NCBI GenBank assembly: GCA_036389135.1
Contig: DASVQP010000077.1
Coordinates: forward strand, 17,349-81,348
Direction: 5' to 3'
From: Longimicrobium sp.
GTDB lineage: Bacteria; Gemmatimonadota; Gemmatimonadetes; Longimicrobiales; Longimicrobiaceae
DNA: 64,000 bases
Positions 16,447 to 24,654 of the stretch are shown here, one piece after another (position 1 is the stretch's first letter; every line of letters starts with the position of its first letter). Both the position numbers and the translations under genes were made by a program. The notes beneath the pieces are model-generated. The model did not search any database and was not told the DNA's origin. It saw only the letters and a program-made list of their open reading frames with translations.

Positions 16447-17655
16447 ATGAAGCGCTTCGCGCTCACGCTCGCAGCAGGGCTGCTCGCGCTACCGGCCGTC
16501 GCCGGGGCACAGACGCGCCCGGTGTACTCGCCCGAGCCGCACCCGCAGCAGCTTCCGCACTCCCGCTGGGCCATCACGCCGTACATCGGCGCGCGGGTGC
16601 CGTACAACACCGGCACCTTTTACGTGACGGGCGCCAACGGGGCGGACCTGCAGGTGGAGGAGGAGCGCGAGGGCGCCCCGGCGGTGGGGCTGAACGCGGA
16701 CTTCTTCTTCCGCCGCGTGCTCGGCTTCACGGCCGGGGTGGCGTTCAGCGCCGCCCCGCAGGACATCTTCACGTACGGCACCGCGGGCGACACGATCGTC
16801 GACCGGTTCATCACCGACGCGCCCGCCATGTGGTTCGCCAAGGCGGGAATCACGGCGCGCCTCCCGGACCCTAGCCCGGACGACCGCCGCTTTCACCCCT
16901 CCGCGTTCGTGACGGTGGCGCCCGCGATCGTCTTCATGGGCGAACATGCTGGGCAGGAGTCGACGCGGCACTTCGCGCTGAACCTGGGGGCGGACGCCAC
17001 CGCGCGCATCGGCCGCAGCGGCTTCGCCTTCCAGATCGGGCTGGAGGACTACATCACCTTCTGGGATACGGAGCGCTTCCTGGAGCGCGACGCGGCGCGC
17101 TTCGGCAGCGAGCCGCGCTTCGAGGGCGAGCCGGTGCTGATCGACTACAACTACAGCACGGCCAACATCCTGATGGCGCGCTTCGGCATCTCGTACCGCC
17201 CCGCGCCGCGCGGCATGGCGCCGATGGCGACCTACACGCCCCCGCCGGCCCCGGTGGCGCCCGCGCCGGCTCCAGTCGCCCTCCGCTACTGCATCGTGCG
17301 CGACGGCCGGCTCGCCGAAGTGGACGCCGTGTACGACCACGAGCGCGCCGACACCCTGGTCGACGGCCGCCCGCTCGCCATGGCGTACCCAGCGGACGCG
17401 CTTCCCTACGCGGCGGGGACGCAGTGGTACATCAACCACGAGCCGCTCATGATGCACAACCGGCGGTTCACGAAGTACGGGCTCCCGCGCAGGCTGTCCG
17501 CGCGCGAGCTTCAGCCGGCGGGGGAGTTCCGCGGCATCCCCGTCTTCGCGGAGGCGGGGGTGAGGAGCCCGGACGTGTTCTACGTCCCGGTGCGCCCCGG
17601 CTGCGAGTTCCAGCCGTACCAGAACTCGGACGTGACGGGGGCGGTGCGGGGGTAG
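16447..17655 (+). CDS. Outer-membrane beta-barrel protein with C-terminal Cys-pair module
   Basis: A 402-residue protein. Signal peptide about 1-21 (ends AGA-QT). Residues about 40-252 alternate amphipathic strands (WAITPYIGARVPYN, GLNADFFFRRVLGFTAGVAF) and end at ARFGISYRP, typical of an OmpA/OprF-like barrel. A Pro/Ala linker (264-277) leads to a separate domain (279-402) running from YCIVRDGRL to VPVRPGCEFQPYQ. The same module ends the protein at 57027-58310. Two conserved cysteines could form a disulfide. The OmpA-like layout of barrel, linker and periplasmic domain is inferred. Followed by a strong terminator. Confidence 0.75.
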   Translation: MKRFALTLAAGLLALPAVAGAQTRPVYSPEPHPQQLPHSRWAITPYIGARVPYNTGTFYVTGANGADLQVEEEREGAPAVGLNADFFFRRVLGFTAGVAFSAAPQDIFTYGTAGDTIVDRFITDAPAMWFAKAGITARLPDPSPDDRRFHPSAFVTVAPAIVFMGEHAGQESTRHFALNLGADATARIGRSGFAFQIGLEDYITFWDTERFLERDAARFGSEPRFEGEPVLIDYNYSTANILMARFGISYRPAPRGMAPMATYTPPPAPVAPAPAPVALRYCIVRDGRLAEVDAVYDHERADTLVDGRPLAMAYPADALPYAAGTQWYINHEPLMMHNRRFTKYGLPRRLSARELQPAGEFRGIPVFAEAGVRSPDVFYVPVRPGCEFQPYQNSDVTGAVRG

Positions 17656-17666
17656 GGCTCGCGGGG

Positions 17667-17768
17667 CACCCTCCCCCCGGCCCCCTCCCCCGCCTGCGGG
17701 GGCGCAGGGCGGGCGAGGGGGAGAATTCACGCCCCCTCCGCAACCATCGCGGCGGGGGCGTGTTTTTA
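17667..17768 (+). terminator. C-rich repeat plus rho-independent terminator, family 2 copy 2
   Basis: The CCCCGGCCCCCTCCCCCGCC module ends in a hairpin at about 17728-17762 (CACGCCCCC...GGGGGCGTG) followed by TTTTTATT. It closes the outer-membrane protein gene. Confidence 0.8.
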
Positions 17769-17789
17769 TTCTGCCCGGACACCCGTTTC

Positions 17790-17900
17790 GTAGGGGCGGC
17801 CCCGTGTGGCCGCCCGTGCCCCGCTCCGCACCGTCGCCCGCCTGCCTCGCCCCACACCCTCCGCACCGATCCGGTAGGGGCAGACCTGCGTGTCTGCCCA
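17790..17900. repeat. Two GTAGGGGC-type hairpin repeats
   Basis: GTAGGGGCGGCCCCGTGTGG, completed by CCGCCC, and GTAGGGGCAGACCTGCGTGT, completed by CTGCCC, lie 85 nt apart. Each can fold on itself. The rest of 17656-17948 shows no coding sequence. Confidence 0.6.
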
Positions 17901-17948
17901 CCCTCGCCCCGTCTCGCCCCGCGCTACGCACGTCGTGCGGCAGGCCGC

Positions 17949-19520
17949 TCAGAACGACAGACGGGGGTGCTGTCCCCTGTTCCCCGCGCCCGCCGGCATC
18001 CCCGCGCACGCCGCGCGCAGCCCCTTCACCTGTGCGCGGACCGCGGCGCGCGCACGGCCGCGCGCGAGGCTCCACGACCGCCAGTCGGCCTCCGTCCCGG
18101 GCCCCCAGCGGCGCAGGATGCGTGTGGCGGCGGCGCAGCGCTCGATGGGTGTGGCGCGCGGAAGGGCGGCGAGGAGGCCCGGGACGGCGTCGGCGCTGAG
18201 GCCGGCGGCGTAGCGGGCGTCGAAGGGGCGCTCGGCGGCGACGCGGGCGGCGTTGGTGTGCACGATGCGCGCATCCGGGTTGAAGGCGTGCAGGATCACC
18301 AGCGCCTCGCCCGCCATCAACAGCGCGCCAAAGGTGAAGCGCTCGCGCCGCCCGCGCAGCACCGTCGCGCCGAACCAGGCGAACACCGCCGCCAGCCAGA
18401 GCATGAACGCCGTCGTGTACAGCCGCAACTCGGTGAGGCCGAACGCAGCCTGGTAGAGCCGCATGCGGTGCATCGCCGAAGCCATGATCACGAAGAGCAG
18501 CGCCACCTGCACCCCCGCCATCCACCGGAAGACCCGCTCGTGCCGCGGCTCGCTGCGGCGCATGGCGGCGTGCAGCCCCAGCAGCAGCGGAAGCACCAGC
18601 CCGGCCACCGTCACCAGCTCAAAGAAACCGCGCCGCGCGTACTGCGCATGTGATACCTCCGCCGAGGGCGACGAGCCGAAGAGGTACGGAAGCTGGACGG
18701 CGACGAAGGAGAGGAAGAGCGCGTTCAGCAGCCCCAGCACCGTCGCCACCTCCACCACCCCCAGGAATGGCCCGGGCACCTTGACCTCCTCCGACTCCGC
18801 ACGCTCGTCGCCCAGTGACAGGGTGCGCAGCACGCCCGCCGACACCCAGGTGATGGCGCAGCCGAGGAAGAGGTGCGACACCAGCACGGCGCCATCGAGC
18901 CGGAAGACGCGGTTCATCATCCCCTCGAACGCCGCGTCGGCGGCGACGAGGAGGGCGGCGAATATGCCCAGCAGCGGCAGCGCGATGGCCAGCCCGCGCA
19001 GCAGCGGGAGGAGGAAAACGGCGCCGCGCCCGCGCGCCACCTCGCTCCAGCGCACGTCCTCGAACGCGAGCACGAACAGCCCCGCGACCGTCTCCAGCGT
19101 GCTGCGCGCAAAGCCGGCGGCGTACGCGACGACGCCGCCGGTGCGGAGCCGCGCGCCGCGTGCGCGGTGCATCGCCAGCGCCAGCACCAGGCAGAGCGCG
19201 GCGATGTCGAACCCCTTCAGGGTCGGCGAGTCGCGCCACGCCACGAGGACGGCGATCACCAGCGCCATCGGCACCCACGCCCGCCCCGCGGCGCCAAAGC
19301 CGGCCCAGCGGCGCAGCCCCACCGCGGCGGCGACCAGCCCCAGCGTCCAGAGCGTCAGGTTGATCCCCCAAGGCGTCGCGCGGAGGAGTGCGTCGCCCAG
19401 CGCGCCCATCGCCACGGCGCCGCCCAGCACCCCCAGCGCGTTGCGGGTGTTGGGGCTCAGCGGCGCGGGCGCCTCCTGAACGCGGATGACGGGCTCGTCC
19501 AGCGTCTCGTGCATGCTCAT
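17949..19520 (-). CDS. DUF4173-family polytopic membrane protein
   Basis: A 523-residue protein. I prefer the ATG at 19520 (MSMHETLDEPV), with GGAAAGGAT about 10 nt upstream. Repeated hydrophobic helices run through most of the chain. A central LLPLLRGLAIALPLLGIFAALLVAAD-type segment and YLFGSSPSAEVSHAQYARRG fit DUF4173 (related to DUF4153). The tail (about 410-523) is soluble and Ala/Arg-rich. The frame stays open upstream to 19982, which gives a 677-residue fused reading, but the linker looks untranslated (see the frameshift entry). Last gene of the uppS cluster. Function unknown. Confidence 0.7.
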   Translation of the reverse strand: MSMHETLDEPVIRVQEAPAPLSPNTRNALGVLGGAVAMGALGDALLRATPWGINLTLWTLGLVAAAVGLRRWAGFGAAGRAWVPMALVIAVLVAWRDSPTLKGFDIAALCLVLALAMHRARGARLRTGGVVAYAAGFARSTLETVAGLFVLAFEDVRWSEVARGRGAVFLLPLLRGLAIALPLLGIFAALLVAADAAFEGMMNRVFRLDGAVLVSHLFLGCAITWVSAGVLRTLSLGDERAESEEVKVPGPFLGVVEVATVLGLLNALFLSFVAVQLPYLFGSSPSAEVSHAQYARRGFFELVTVAGLVLPLLLGLHAAMRRSEPRHERVFRWMAGVQVALLFVIMASAMHRMRLYQAAFGLTELRLYTTAFMLWLAAVFAWFGATVLRGRRERFTFGALLMAGEALVILHAFNPDARIVHTNAARVAAERPFDARYAAGLSADAVPGLLAALPRATPIERCAAATRILRRWGPGTEADWRSWSLARGRARAAVRAQVKGLRAACAGMPAGAGNRGQHPRLSF

Positions 19521-19982
19521 CGTGCTGCGATCCTTTCCGCCCGGTGTCCCGGCGCGGCGTGCGGATGGAAGATGGATTCGGTAGCATCGTCCGACACCGG
19601 CGCCGCGAGGCGGGTGCAGCGGCGGAATCGGGAGCCCGGCGAGCCGCCAGAACTGCGCGGCGTGAGCGAAAGAGAGCGCCACCACCGTGATCAGCCGGAG
19701 GGGGTCCGGTCGCCCGCTGGCGGCGGGCACGAGCGTGAGCGCCGTGTAGATCGCTGCCACGGCGGAGCTAGGCAGGAGGAGCACCACGCCGACCAGGCGC
19801 GCGCTCCATCCCCGGCGCTCGAGGCTGAGCGAAGCCGCGAGCCCCAGGTGAAGGAAGCCGATCAGCAGCACGGCAATCGGCATGTCCTCGACCCGGAAGT
19901 GCGAGGCCCAGCTCACCACGCTCGCGGCGATCAGCGCCATCCGCCCGTGGCGGAAGTCGTTCGCCGACCACGAGAAGCGCAT
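19517..19982 (-). pseudogene. Small four-helix membrane protein, probably frameshifted
   Basis: From ATG 19982 (8 nt past the uppS stop, with GAGGCGGCG ahead) residues 1-115 form a plausible membrane protein: RMALIAASVVSWASH, PIAVLLIGFLHLGLAASLSL and SSAVAAIYTALTLVPAAS. Then the frame degenerates into Pro/Arg-rich sequence and runs into DUF4173. Skipping one nucleotide near 19600 gives a natural-looking tail, VSDDATESIFHPHAAPGH, then RAERIAAR and a TGA that overlaps the DUF4173 ATG as ATGA, the overlap style of this genome. The corrected length is 154 residues. A sequencing error or recent mutation would both explain it. Confidence 0.55.
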
Positions 19983-19989
19983 CGCCGCC

Positions 19990-20676
19990 TCACCCCGCCG
20001 CGGCGGCCGGCACGCGGCCGAAGCGGCGCTCGCGGCGGTGGAACTCGGCGACGGCCTCGCCCAGCGCGCCGGCGTCGAAGTCGGGCCACATGCGTGGCGT
20101 GAAGTACAACTCCGCGTAAGCGCACTCCCACAGCAGGAAGTCACTCAGCCGCTGCTCGCCGCCCGTGCGTACGAGGAGGTCCACGTCGGGCGCGGGGGAT
20201 TCGCCGCCCAGGGCATGGGCGAAGTCGTCGCGCGTGGCATCCGGGGCCAGGCGCGCGGCGGCTGCGAGAAGGGCATCGCGCGAGGAGTAGTCGAGCGCGA
20301 TGCGCAGGTGCATCCGCGTCCCGTCCGCCGTCGCTGCCTCGGCGCCATCGATGGCGCGGCGCAGCGCCTCGGGGAGCCGGTCGCGACGGCCGATGATGCT
20401 CATGCGGATGTCGTTCTCCACGCACCGCTGCGTCTCCGCCGCCAGGTACGAGCGAAAGAGCCGCATCAGCCCGCTCACCTCTCGCGAGGGGCGCCCCCAA
20501 TTGTCGGACGAGAAGGCGTACAACGTCAGCATCCCCACCCCCAGGTCGGGCGCCACCTCCACGATGCGCCGCACCACCCGCGCGCCCTCGGTGTGCCCCG
20601 CCACCCGCGGCAGCCCGCGCGCGTTGGCCCACCGCCCGTTGCCGTCCATGATCACCCCCACGTGGATCCCCCTCAT
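19990..20676 (-). CDS. uppS: Isoprenyl transferase (di-trans,poly-cis-undecaprenyl diphosphate synthase family)
   Basis: A 228-residue cis-prenyltransferase. MDGNGRWA (residues 10-17) carries the catalytic Asp11. [13 protein letters not shown] is the helix-3 signature, and [20 protein letters not shown] corresponds to the pyrophosphate-binding C-terminal motif. It condenses isopentenyl diphosphate units to make the lipid carrier for peptidoglycan and other glycans at the cytoplasmic membrane. GGAGG lies just before ATG 20676. A TATAAT -10 lies 49 nt upstream. It is somewhat shorter than the 253-residue E. coli enzyme but complete. Confidence 0.9.
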   Translation of the reverse strand: MRGIHVGVIMDGNGRWANARGLPRVAGHTEGARVVRRIVEVAPDLGVGMLTLYAFSSDNWGRPSREVSGLMRLFRSYLAAETQRCVENDIRMSIIGRRDRLPEALRRAIDGAEAATADGTRMHLRIALDYSSRDALLAAAARLAPDATRDDFAHALGGESPAPDVDLLVRTGGEQRLSDFLLWECAYAELYFTPRMWPDFDAGALGEAVAEFHRRERRFGRVPAAAAG

Positions 20677-20724
20677 CCTCCCCTCCTCCTCTCGCGGGTA
20701 CCGAGCGCGCCCAAAGCACTCTGC

Positions 20725-20730
20725 ATTATA
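20725..20730 (-). promoter_or_regulatory. Perfect -10 box upstream of uppS
   Basis: TATAAT on the minus strand, about 49 nt before the uppS ATG. The -35 at the expected distance is poor and overlaps the T-tract of the preceding terminator. Confidence 0.5.
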
Positions 20731-20742
20731 AAGTGCACGGGC

Positions 20743-20793
20743 GTAAAAAAAGGCCGTGCGGCGGTCAGCCGTCCCGCACGGCCTGGATCAGCG
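20743..20793 (-). terminator. Rho-independent terminator overlapping the regulator gene 3' end
   Basis: AGGCCGTGCGGGACGG and CCGCCGCACGGCCT pair on the minus strand, followed by TTTTTT. The TGA of the regulator gene lies in the loop. Confidence 0.85.
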
Positions 20794-21136
20794 CTTCCAT
20801 GTGGTCGAGGTACGCGGCCAGCGCGCGGCGCCCGGTCTCGGCCAGGCGGAACTCCGTGCGGGGGACGCGGCCCTCGAAGCTCTTGGTGCACTCCACGTAC
20901 CCCGCCTCTTCCAGCTTGCGGGCGTGCACGCTGAGGTTGCCATCGGTCAGGCTCAGCATGTCCTTGAGCTCGTTGAACGACAGCGACTGGTTGACGGCGA
21001 GCGCGCTGACGATCCCCAGGCGCACGCGCTCGTGGATCAGCCGGTCGAGCTCGGCCGCCCCGCTCTCCGCCCCGCCTACGACGGCGCGGAGGGAGAAGTC
21101 CTGCCCGTCGCGCGTATCGCGCTTCGCCTCAGCCAC
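20765..21136 (-). CDS. Winged-helix transcriptional regulator (MarR/ArsR-like)
   Basis: A 123-residue protein. [20 protein letters not shown] leads into [30 protein letters not shown], a winged helix with the [12 protein letters not shown] recognition helix characteristic of the HTH_27/MarR-like regulators that precede wing residues [11 protein letters not shown]. It overlaps the upstream membrane-protein gene by 8 nt and ends in a terminator, so the two form an operon. It probably represses the operon, perhaps through the inverted repeat near 21.8 kb. Confidence 0.8.
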   Translation of the reverse strand: MAEAKRDTRDGQDFSLRAVVGGAESGAAELDRLIHERVRLGIVSALAVNQSLSFNELKDMLSLTDGNLSVHARKLEEAGYVECTKSFEGRVPRTEFRLAETGRRALAAYLDHMEALIQAVRDG

Positions 21137-21755
21137 CGTACCTCCGCGCGATCAGAGTGCCAAAGAACATGTGCAGCCCGCCGAAGCCGAGCGCCATGTA
21201 CGCATCGCCCCACGCCGCCGGCGAAAAGAGCGCGGCGGTGCCCAGCGCCATGAAGGTGAGCCCCATCACCGGCACCACCGGCACCGAGAACGCGCCGGCC
21301 GTCAGGATCCCCACGCCGAAGAGGAGGAGCCACACCCCCGGCAGCACGGCCATGCTCCCGGTCTTGAAGAGCACCACCGTGAGCACGGCGCCGGCCACCA
21401 GCGGCGGCGCCAGCGACAGGGTGAACTTGCGCCCTGGCCCGGTGAGGAGCGGCATCTTGGCGGCGCGCGCCTTCATCGCCGTGGTCAGCACCCCGATGGC
21501 GACCGACACCACCGCGGCCAGGCACCAGGTGGCGAGCCACAGCTCTGGCGAGCCCTGCACCGAGGCGAGCCACGCCGCCAGGAACCCGGTCACCCCGATC
21601 ACCACCTGCCCCCAGCCGCTGACGGCCGTGAAGCTCCCCGCCCGCTCCATCGTCTCGCGGATGAAGCGGAGGTTCTCCATCGCTTTCGCGTGCAGCTCGA
21701 GCGAGGGCTCCTCGTCGGGTGTCTCTTCGCGGCGGATCGGGTGGATGGTTGCCAT
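21129..21755 (-). CDS. Polytopic membrane protein co-transcribed with a regulator
   Basis: A 208-residue protein from ATG 21755. The N-terminal 40 residues are soluble and acidic (RREETPDEEPSLELHAKAME). Six or so hydrophobic helices follow (for example VVIGVTGFLAAWLASV and GVWLLLFGVGILTAG). It ends ARRYGG inside the next gene. The promoter is placed so close that the transcript would begin at the ATG (leaderless). Regulator plus membrane-protein pairs of this kind often encode stress- or drug-responsive membrane functions, but no function can be assigned. Confidence 0.7.
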   Translation of the reverse strand: MATIHPIRREETPDEEPSLELHAKAMENLRFIRETMERAGSFTAVSGWGQVVIGVTGFLAAWLASVQGSPELWLATWCLAAVVSVAIGVLTTAMKARAAKMPLLTGPGRKFTLSLAPPLVAGAVLTVVLFKTGSMAVLPGVWLLLFGVGILTAGAFSVPVVPVMGLTFMALGTAALFSPAAWGDAYMALGFGGLHMFFGTLIARRYGG

Positions 21756-21761
21756 GGTCTC

Positions 21762-21790
21762 AAGATGCACGGGTTCGGTGCGCCAGTCAA
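21762..21790 (-). promoter_or_regulatory. Leaderless-type promoter for the membrane-protein/regulator operon
   Basis: TTGACT (21790-21785), 17 nt, CATCTT (21767-21762), then 6 nt to the ATG at 21755. Confidence 0.7.
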
Positions 21791-21791
21791 G

Positions 21792-21810
21792 TGCTTTGCG
21801 AAGTAAAGCA
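21792..21810. promoter_or_regulatory. Inverted repeat, candidate operator
   Basis: TGCTTTGCGAAGTAAAGCA: 6-nt arms TGCTTT/AAAGCA separated by 7 nt, immediately upstream of the -35 of the regulator operon. Confidence 0.45.
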
Positions 21811-21833
21811 TGAAGTGTGCCCAACAGAAAACC

Positions 21834-21922
21834 ATCACACAGAGGGCACAGAGGGGGACAACAAGCCGCGGAGAAAACCTTTCTGTTCTTCTTGCTTTGC
21901 CCTCTGTGTCTCTGTGTGAGGC
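21834..21922. repeat. CACACAGAG-type palindromic repeat, full copy
   Basis: ATCACACAGAGGGCACAGAG and CCCTCTGTGTCTCTGTGTGA enclose about 45 nt. It separates the phosphodiesterase stop from the upstream region of the regulator operon. Confidence 0.85.
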
Positions 21923-21927
21923 CGTTG

Positions 21928-23193
21928 TTACCTGAGCAGCGGCGCCAGGACCGAGGCGCGTCCGTCGATGGCGGGGTTGGGGCGCAGGCGCAGGATGGTG
22001 GTGATGAGCGGGTAGAGGTGCACGTTGTCGAAGGCCGGGACGCGCGTGCGCTGGCGAAAGGCGGGGCCCGCGGCGGCGAAGAAGGCGTGCATCGAAGGGG
22101 TCGCTGGGTCGTAGCCGTGGTTGGCGGGGTCGGTGCCGGGCCCGGGACGGCGGACGGCGATCAGGTCGGGAGCTGGCATCTCCACCAGGAGGTCGCCCGC
22201 GCGCGGCGACGCGGAGAGGTGGTAGCGCGCCGGGATCTCGGCGCGCCGGTATACGCCGGCGCCGGGGAGCCCCGCGCGCAAGGCCGTGCGAGCCCGCTCC
22301 AGCGCGGCCGTGTCGCCGTCGAAGAAGAGCGACGTCGTGGGGCCGGTCCCCACCACCCGCACCCTTTCCAGCGGGATGTGATCGGCGAGGAACCGGGTGC
22401 GCCCGGCGCGCACGTCCTGTATCCCGTGGTCGGATACCAGCACCACGTTCACCTCCCGCGCGATGGGGAGCCCGTTGATCCCGTCCAGCAGCAGACCCAG
22501 CACCGAGTCCACTCGCGTGACGGCCGCGCGCACCTCGGGAGTGCCGGGGGGATGGTGCCCCTCGTCCACTTCCGAGAGGTAGACGGCGACGAGGTGCGGC
22601 CGGCGGTCTGGAGGAAGACGGAGCCACTTGAGCACCTGGTCCATGCGCGCGCCGCTCGGCACCGACTTGTCGTAGCGCGCGTGATAGGTGGGGAGGATGC
22701 CCCCGATCGGCACCTGCGAGCCGGGCCAGTACAGCGCCGCGCTCAGCATCCCCTGCCGCTCGGCGGTCACCCAGAGCGGCTCGCCCCCGTACCAGCGCGG
22801 GTTCCGCTCCGTGACGAGGTTGCCGACCCTGAACGAGTCGCGGAGCACCGGGTCCCACATCTGGTTCCCCACCACCCCGTGCGTGCCGGGGTACATCCCG
22901 GTGATGATGGAGTAGTGGTTGGGGAAGGTCTTGGAGGGGAACACCGGGAGCATGTACGGCGCCGCCGCCCCCTTGCGCCGGAACAGGGCGATGCGGGGCG
23001 CGGGCACCGTCTCCACGTAGTCCGGCCGGAACCCGTCGATCGAGACGAGCACCACGTACGGCTTCGCCTGCTGCGCCGGCGCATTGCGCCGCTCCTCCTG
23101 CACCACCACGTCGGGTGTCTGCGCCGGCAGTGCCCGGGTGGCCGCCAGCAGCGCCAGCACGGCGATGGAGAAGCGTGTGCGAGACAATGTCAT
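21928..23193 (-). CDS. Secreted alkaline-phosphatase-superfamily nucleotide pyrophosphatase/phosphodiesterase
   Basis: A 421-residue protein. Signal peptide about 1-24. SIDGFRPDY (metal ligand Asp53) and FPSKTFPNHYS (nucleophile Thr89) are the NPP/autotaxin-type signatures. VSDHGIQDV provides an Asp-His pair, and NHGYDP near residue 370 the last histidine, so all expected two-zinc ligands look present. These enzymes cleave phosphodiester or pyrophosphate bonds in nucleotides or lipids outside the cytoplasm. A 13-bp gap to the preceding outer-membrane protein gene suggests a two-gene unit. Confidence 0.87.
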   Translation of the reverse strand: MTLSRTRFSIAVLALLAATRALPAQTPDVVVQEERRNAPAQQAKPYVVLVSIDGFRPDYVETVPAPRIALFRRKGAAAPYMLPVFPSKTFPNHYSIITGMYPGTHGVVGNQMWDPVLRDSFRVGNLVTERNPRWYGGEPLWVTAERQGMLSAALYWPGSQVPIGGILPTYHARYDKSVPSGARMDQVLKWLRLPPDRRPHLVAVYLSEVDEGHHPPGTPEVRAAVTRVDSVLGLLLDGINGLPIAREVNVVLVSDHGIQDVRAGRTRFLADHIPLERVRVVGTGPTTSLFFDGDTAALERARTALRAGLPGAGVYRRAEIPARYHLSASPRAGDLLVEMPAPDLIAVRRPGPGTDPANHGYDPATPSMHAFFAAAGPAFRQRTRVPAFDNVHLYPLITTILRLRPNPAIDGRASVLAPLLR

Positions 23194-23206
23194 CTCCCTG
23201 CCTCCA

Positions 23207-24025
23207 TCAAGGGGCGATTCCGGCGCTCAGCAGCACCCCGGCGTCGGGCGAGAAGCGGGTGAGGCCGGCCACGCCTTCCACCCTGATCCACCGGCGCCTT
23301 CCAAAGCGCACCCCCAGCCGCGCCTCGCCCAGCGACTCGTTGCCGCGGATCTCGCGGTGGCCGCTCCCCACCTGCTGCCCCGTGATCGTCAGCGAGGGGA
23401 CGACGGGGAGGCGGTCGTACTCCGCGCGCACGATGTAGAGGATAAGGTCGTCCTGCTCGAAGTCGGGCCGCCGAGTGGTGTTGATGGTCACGCCCGTCTC
23501 CGCCGCCAGCGACGCTCCGGCGCGCGCGACCCGCGCCCCCAGCAGCGCAAAGAAATCGGTGGCGTCGCGGTCCAGCCCCACGCGGTTGTCCGTCGTGGGA
23601 ATGCGCGTGCCGAAGCGCAGGATCGCCAGCACGCGCGAGTTCTCAGGCGTGAGCCGCAGCAGCGTGGAGACGCGGTAGTCGCCGGAGTCCTGACGCCCGG
23701 GCCCCGCCTCGGTGACCGCCGGGTCTGCCTCGGCGAAGCGCTCCTCGTCCTCGAAGAAGCGCCGCACGGTCCCGGCCGCCTCCAGCACCACTCGCCCGGT
23801 CCGCCACACCGCCCGGAAGTTCCCGGCCTCCACCAGCGACCCCTCCGTCCCGGCCAGCGACGCGCGCTGCCCCCTGAACGCCCCGCCCCCCACCTCCACC
23901 CACACCTCCGGCGCCTCCACGAACGCCCTCCACTCCGTCGGATCGAGCGGCCGCAGCTGCGCCCGCGCCTCTCCCGCCACTGCGAGCGCCAGCATGGCAA
24001 CTAGTGATGCGCAGCGGAGGTTCAT
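23207..24025 (-). CDS. Putative outer-membrane protein with beta-barrel features
   Basis: A 272-residue protein from ATG 24025. Signal peptide about 1-22 (MNLRCASLVAMLALAVAGEA, then RAQ). Alternating strands recur: WVEVGGGAF, NFRAVWRTGRVVLEAAGTV, RVLAILRFGTRIP, EARLGVRFGRRRWIRVEGVAG, ending VLLSAGIAP. Several segments resemble barrel strands with aromatic ends. No named family. It is followed 13 bp later by the secreted phosphodiesterase and preceded at 24 bp by DUF4276. It could be a porin or envelope companion of the enzyme. Confidence 0.6.
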   Translation of the reverse strand: MNLRCASLVAMLALAVAGEARAQLRPLDPTEWRAFVEAPEVWVEVGGGAFRGQRASLAGTEGSLVEAGNFRAVWRTGRVVLEAAGTVRRFFEDEERFAEADPAVTEAGPGRQDSGDYRVSTLLRLTPENSRVLAILRFGTRIPTTDNRVGLDRDATDFFALLGARVARAGASLAAETGVTINTTRRPDFEQDDLILYIVRAEYDRLPVVPSLTITGQQVGSGHREIRGNESLGEARLGVRFGRRRWIRVEGVAGLTRFSPDAGVLLSAGIAP

Positions 24026-24048
24026 GGGAGCGCGGGTGCGGCGGGGCG

Positions 24049-24654
24049 TCACGGAGCAGATAGGCGGCGATCAAGCGCTGCCAGGAGCTGCTTGCAGTGC
24101 GGTGCGCTTACTTCAGCCGGCTCCAAAAGCTTCAAGATCTCCGGCGCATGGCTTCCTTTCTGGTATCGTCCCTTCTTCGTCCCGCGTGTAGCCTGGTCCA
24201 GCCCTTTCAGGACGTCCGCTTTGGGAATCGACTCAACGTTCGGGTTCGCAGGCAACATGCCTTCCGCGAACCCCTGCCCATAGTAGGCAGCAAGCTTGTC
24301 GGGTGCCGTCAGGAACCACGATTCCATTGCTTCTACCATCAGATGCACCTGCTCGTCAGATACCGTGTTCAACTTCCACCCGTTCACACGGCTGAGATGT
24401 TGGCGAGCAGTCCCCTGAACGGGTTCTTCGGAGTCCACCAGAAGCAAATTGAACGCGTCAGGATGTCGGTCCTCCGCATCGCAGAACTTCTCGTAAGCGC
24501 TTTCCCGAGAACCACATGCAATCACGTCCCAGCGTAGCTTCCGCGACCGGGCGCGCAGACGATATCCATCCAGAAACTGGCTGAAGGCCGCGCGGATGGC
24601 TGCTTTGCTGTCTCGGTCGCCACCTCCCTCGACGTAAATGCGGATCTCCTTCAC
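24049..24654 (-). CDS. DUF4276-like Toprim-type protein, partner of the AAA ATPase
   Basis: A 201-residue protein. GTG 24654 overlaps the ATPase stop as GTGA. IRIYVEGGGDRDSK at the N terminus and FNLLLVDSEEPV near residue 75 have the glycine/acid and D-x-E-like spacing of DUF4276/RloB-type Toprim folds. A conserved ESWFLTAPDKLAAYYG-like segment and AAPHCKQLLAAL-like tail follow. Genes of this family often follow an AAA15 ATPase, as here. It is likely the nuclease or effector half of a two-gene defence module; this is inference. GC is lower than in neighbours. Confidence 0.68.
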   Translation of the reverse strand: MKEIRIYVEGGGDRDSKAAIRAAFSQFLDGYRLRARSRKLRWDVIACGSRESAYEKFCDAEDRHPDAFNLLLVDSEEPVQGTARQHLSRVNGWKLNTVSDEQVHLMVEAMESWFLTAPDKLAAYYGQGFAEGMLPANPNVESIPKADVLKGLDQATRGTKKGRYQKGSHAPEILKLLEPAEVSAPHCKQLLAALDRRLSAP

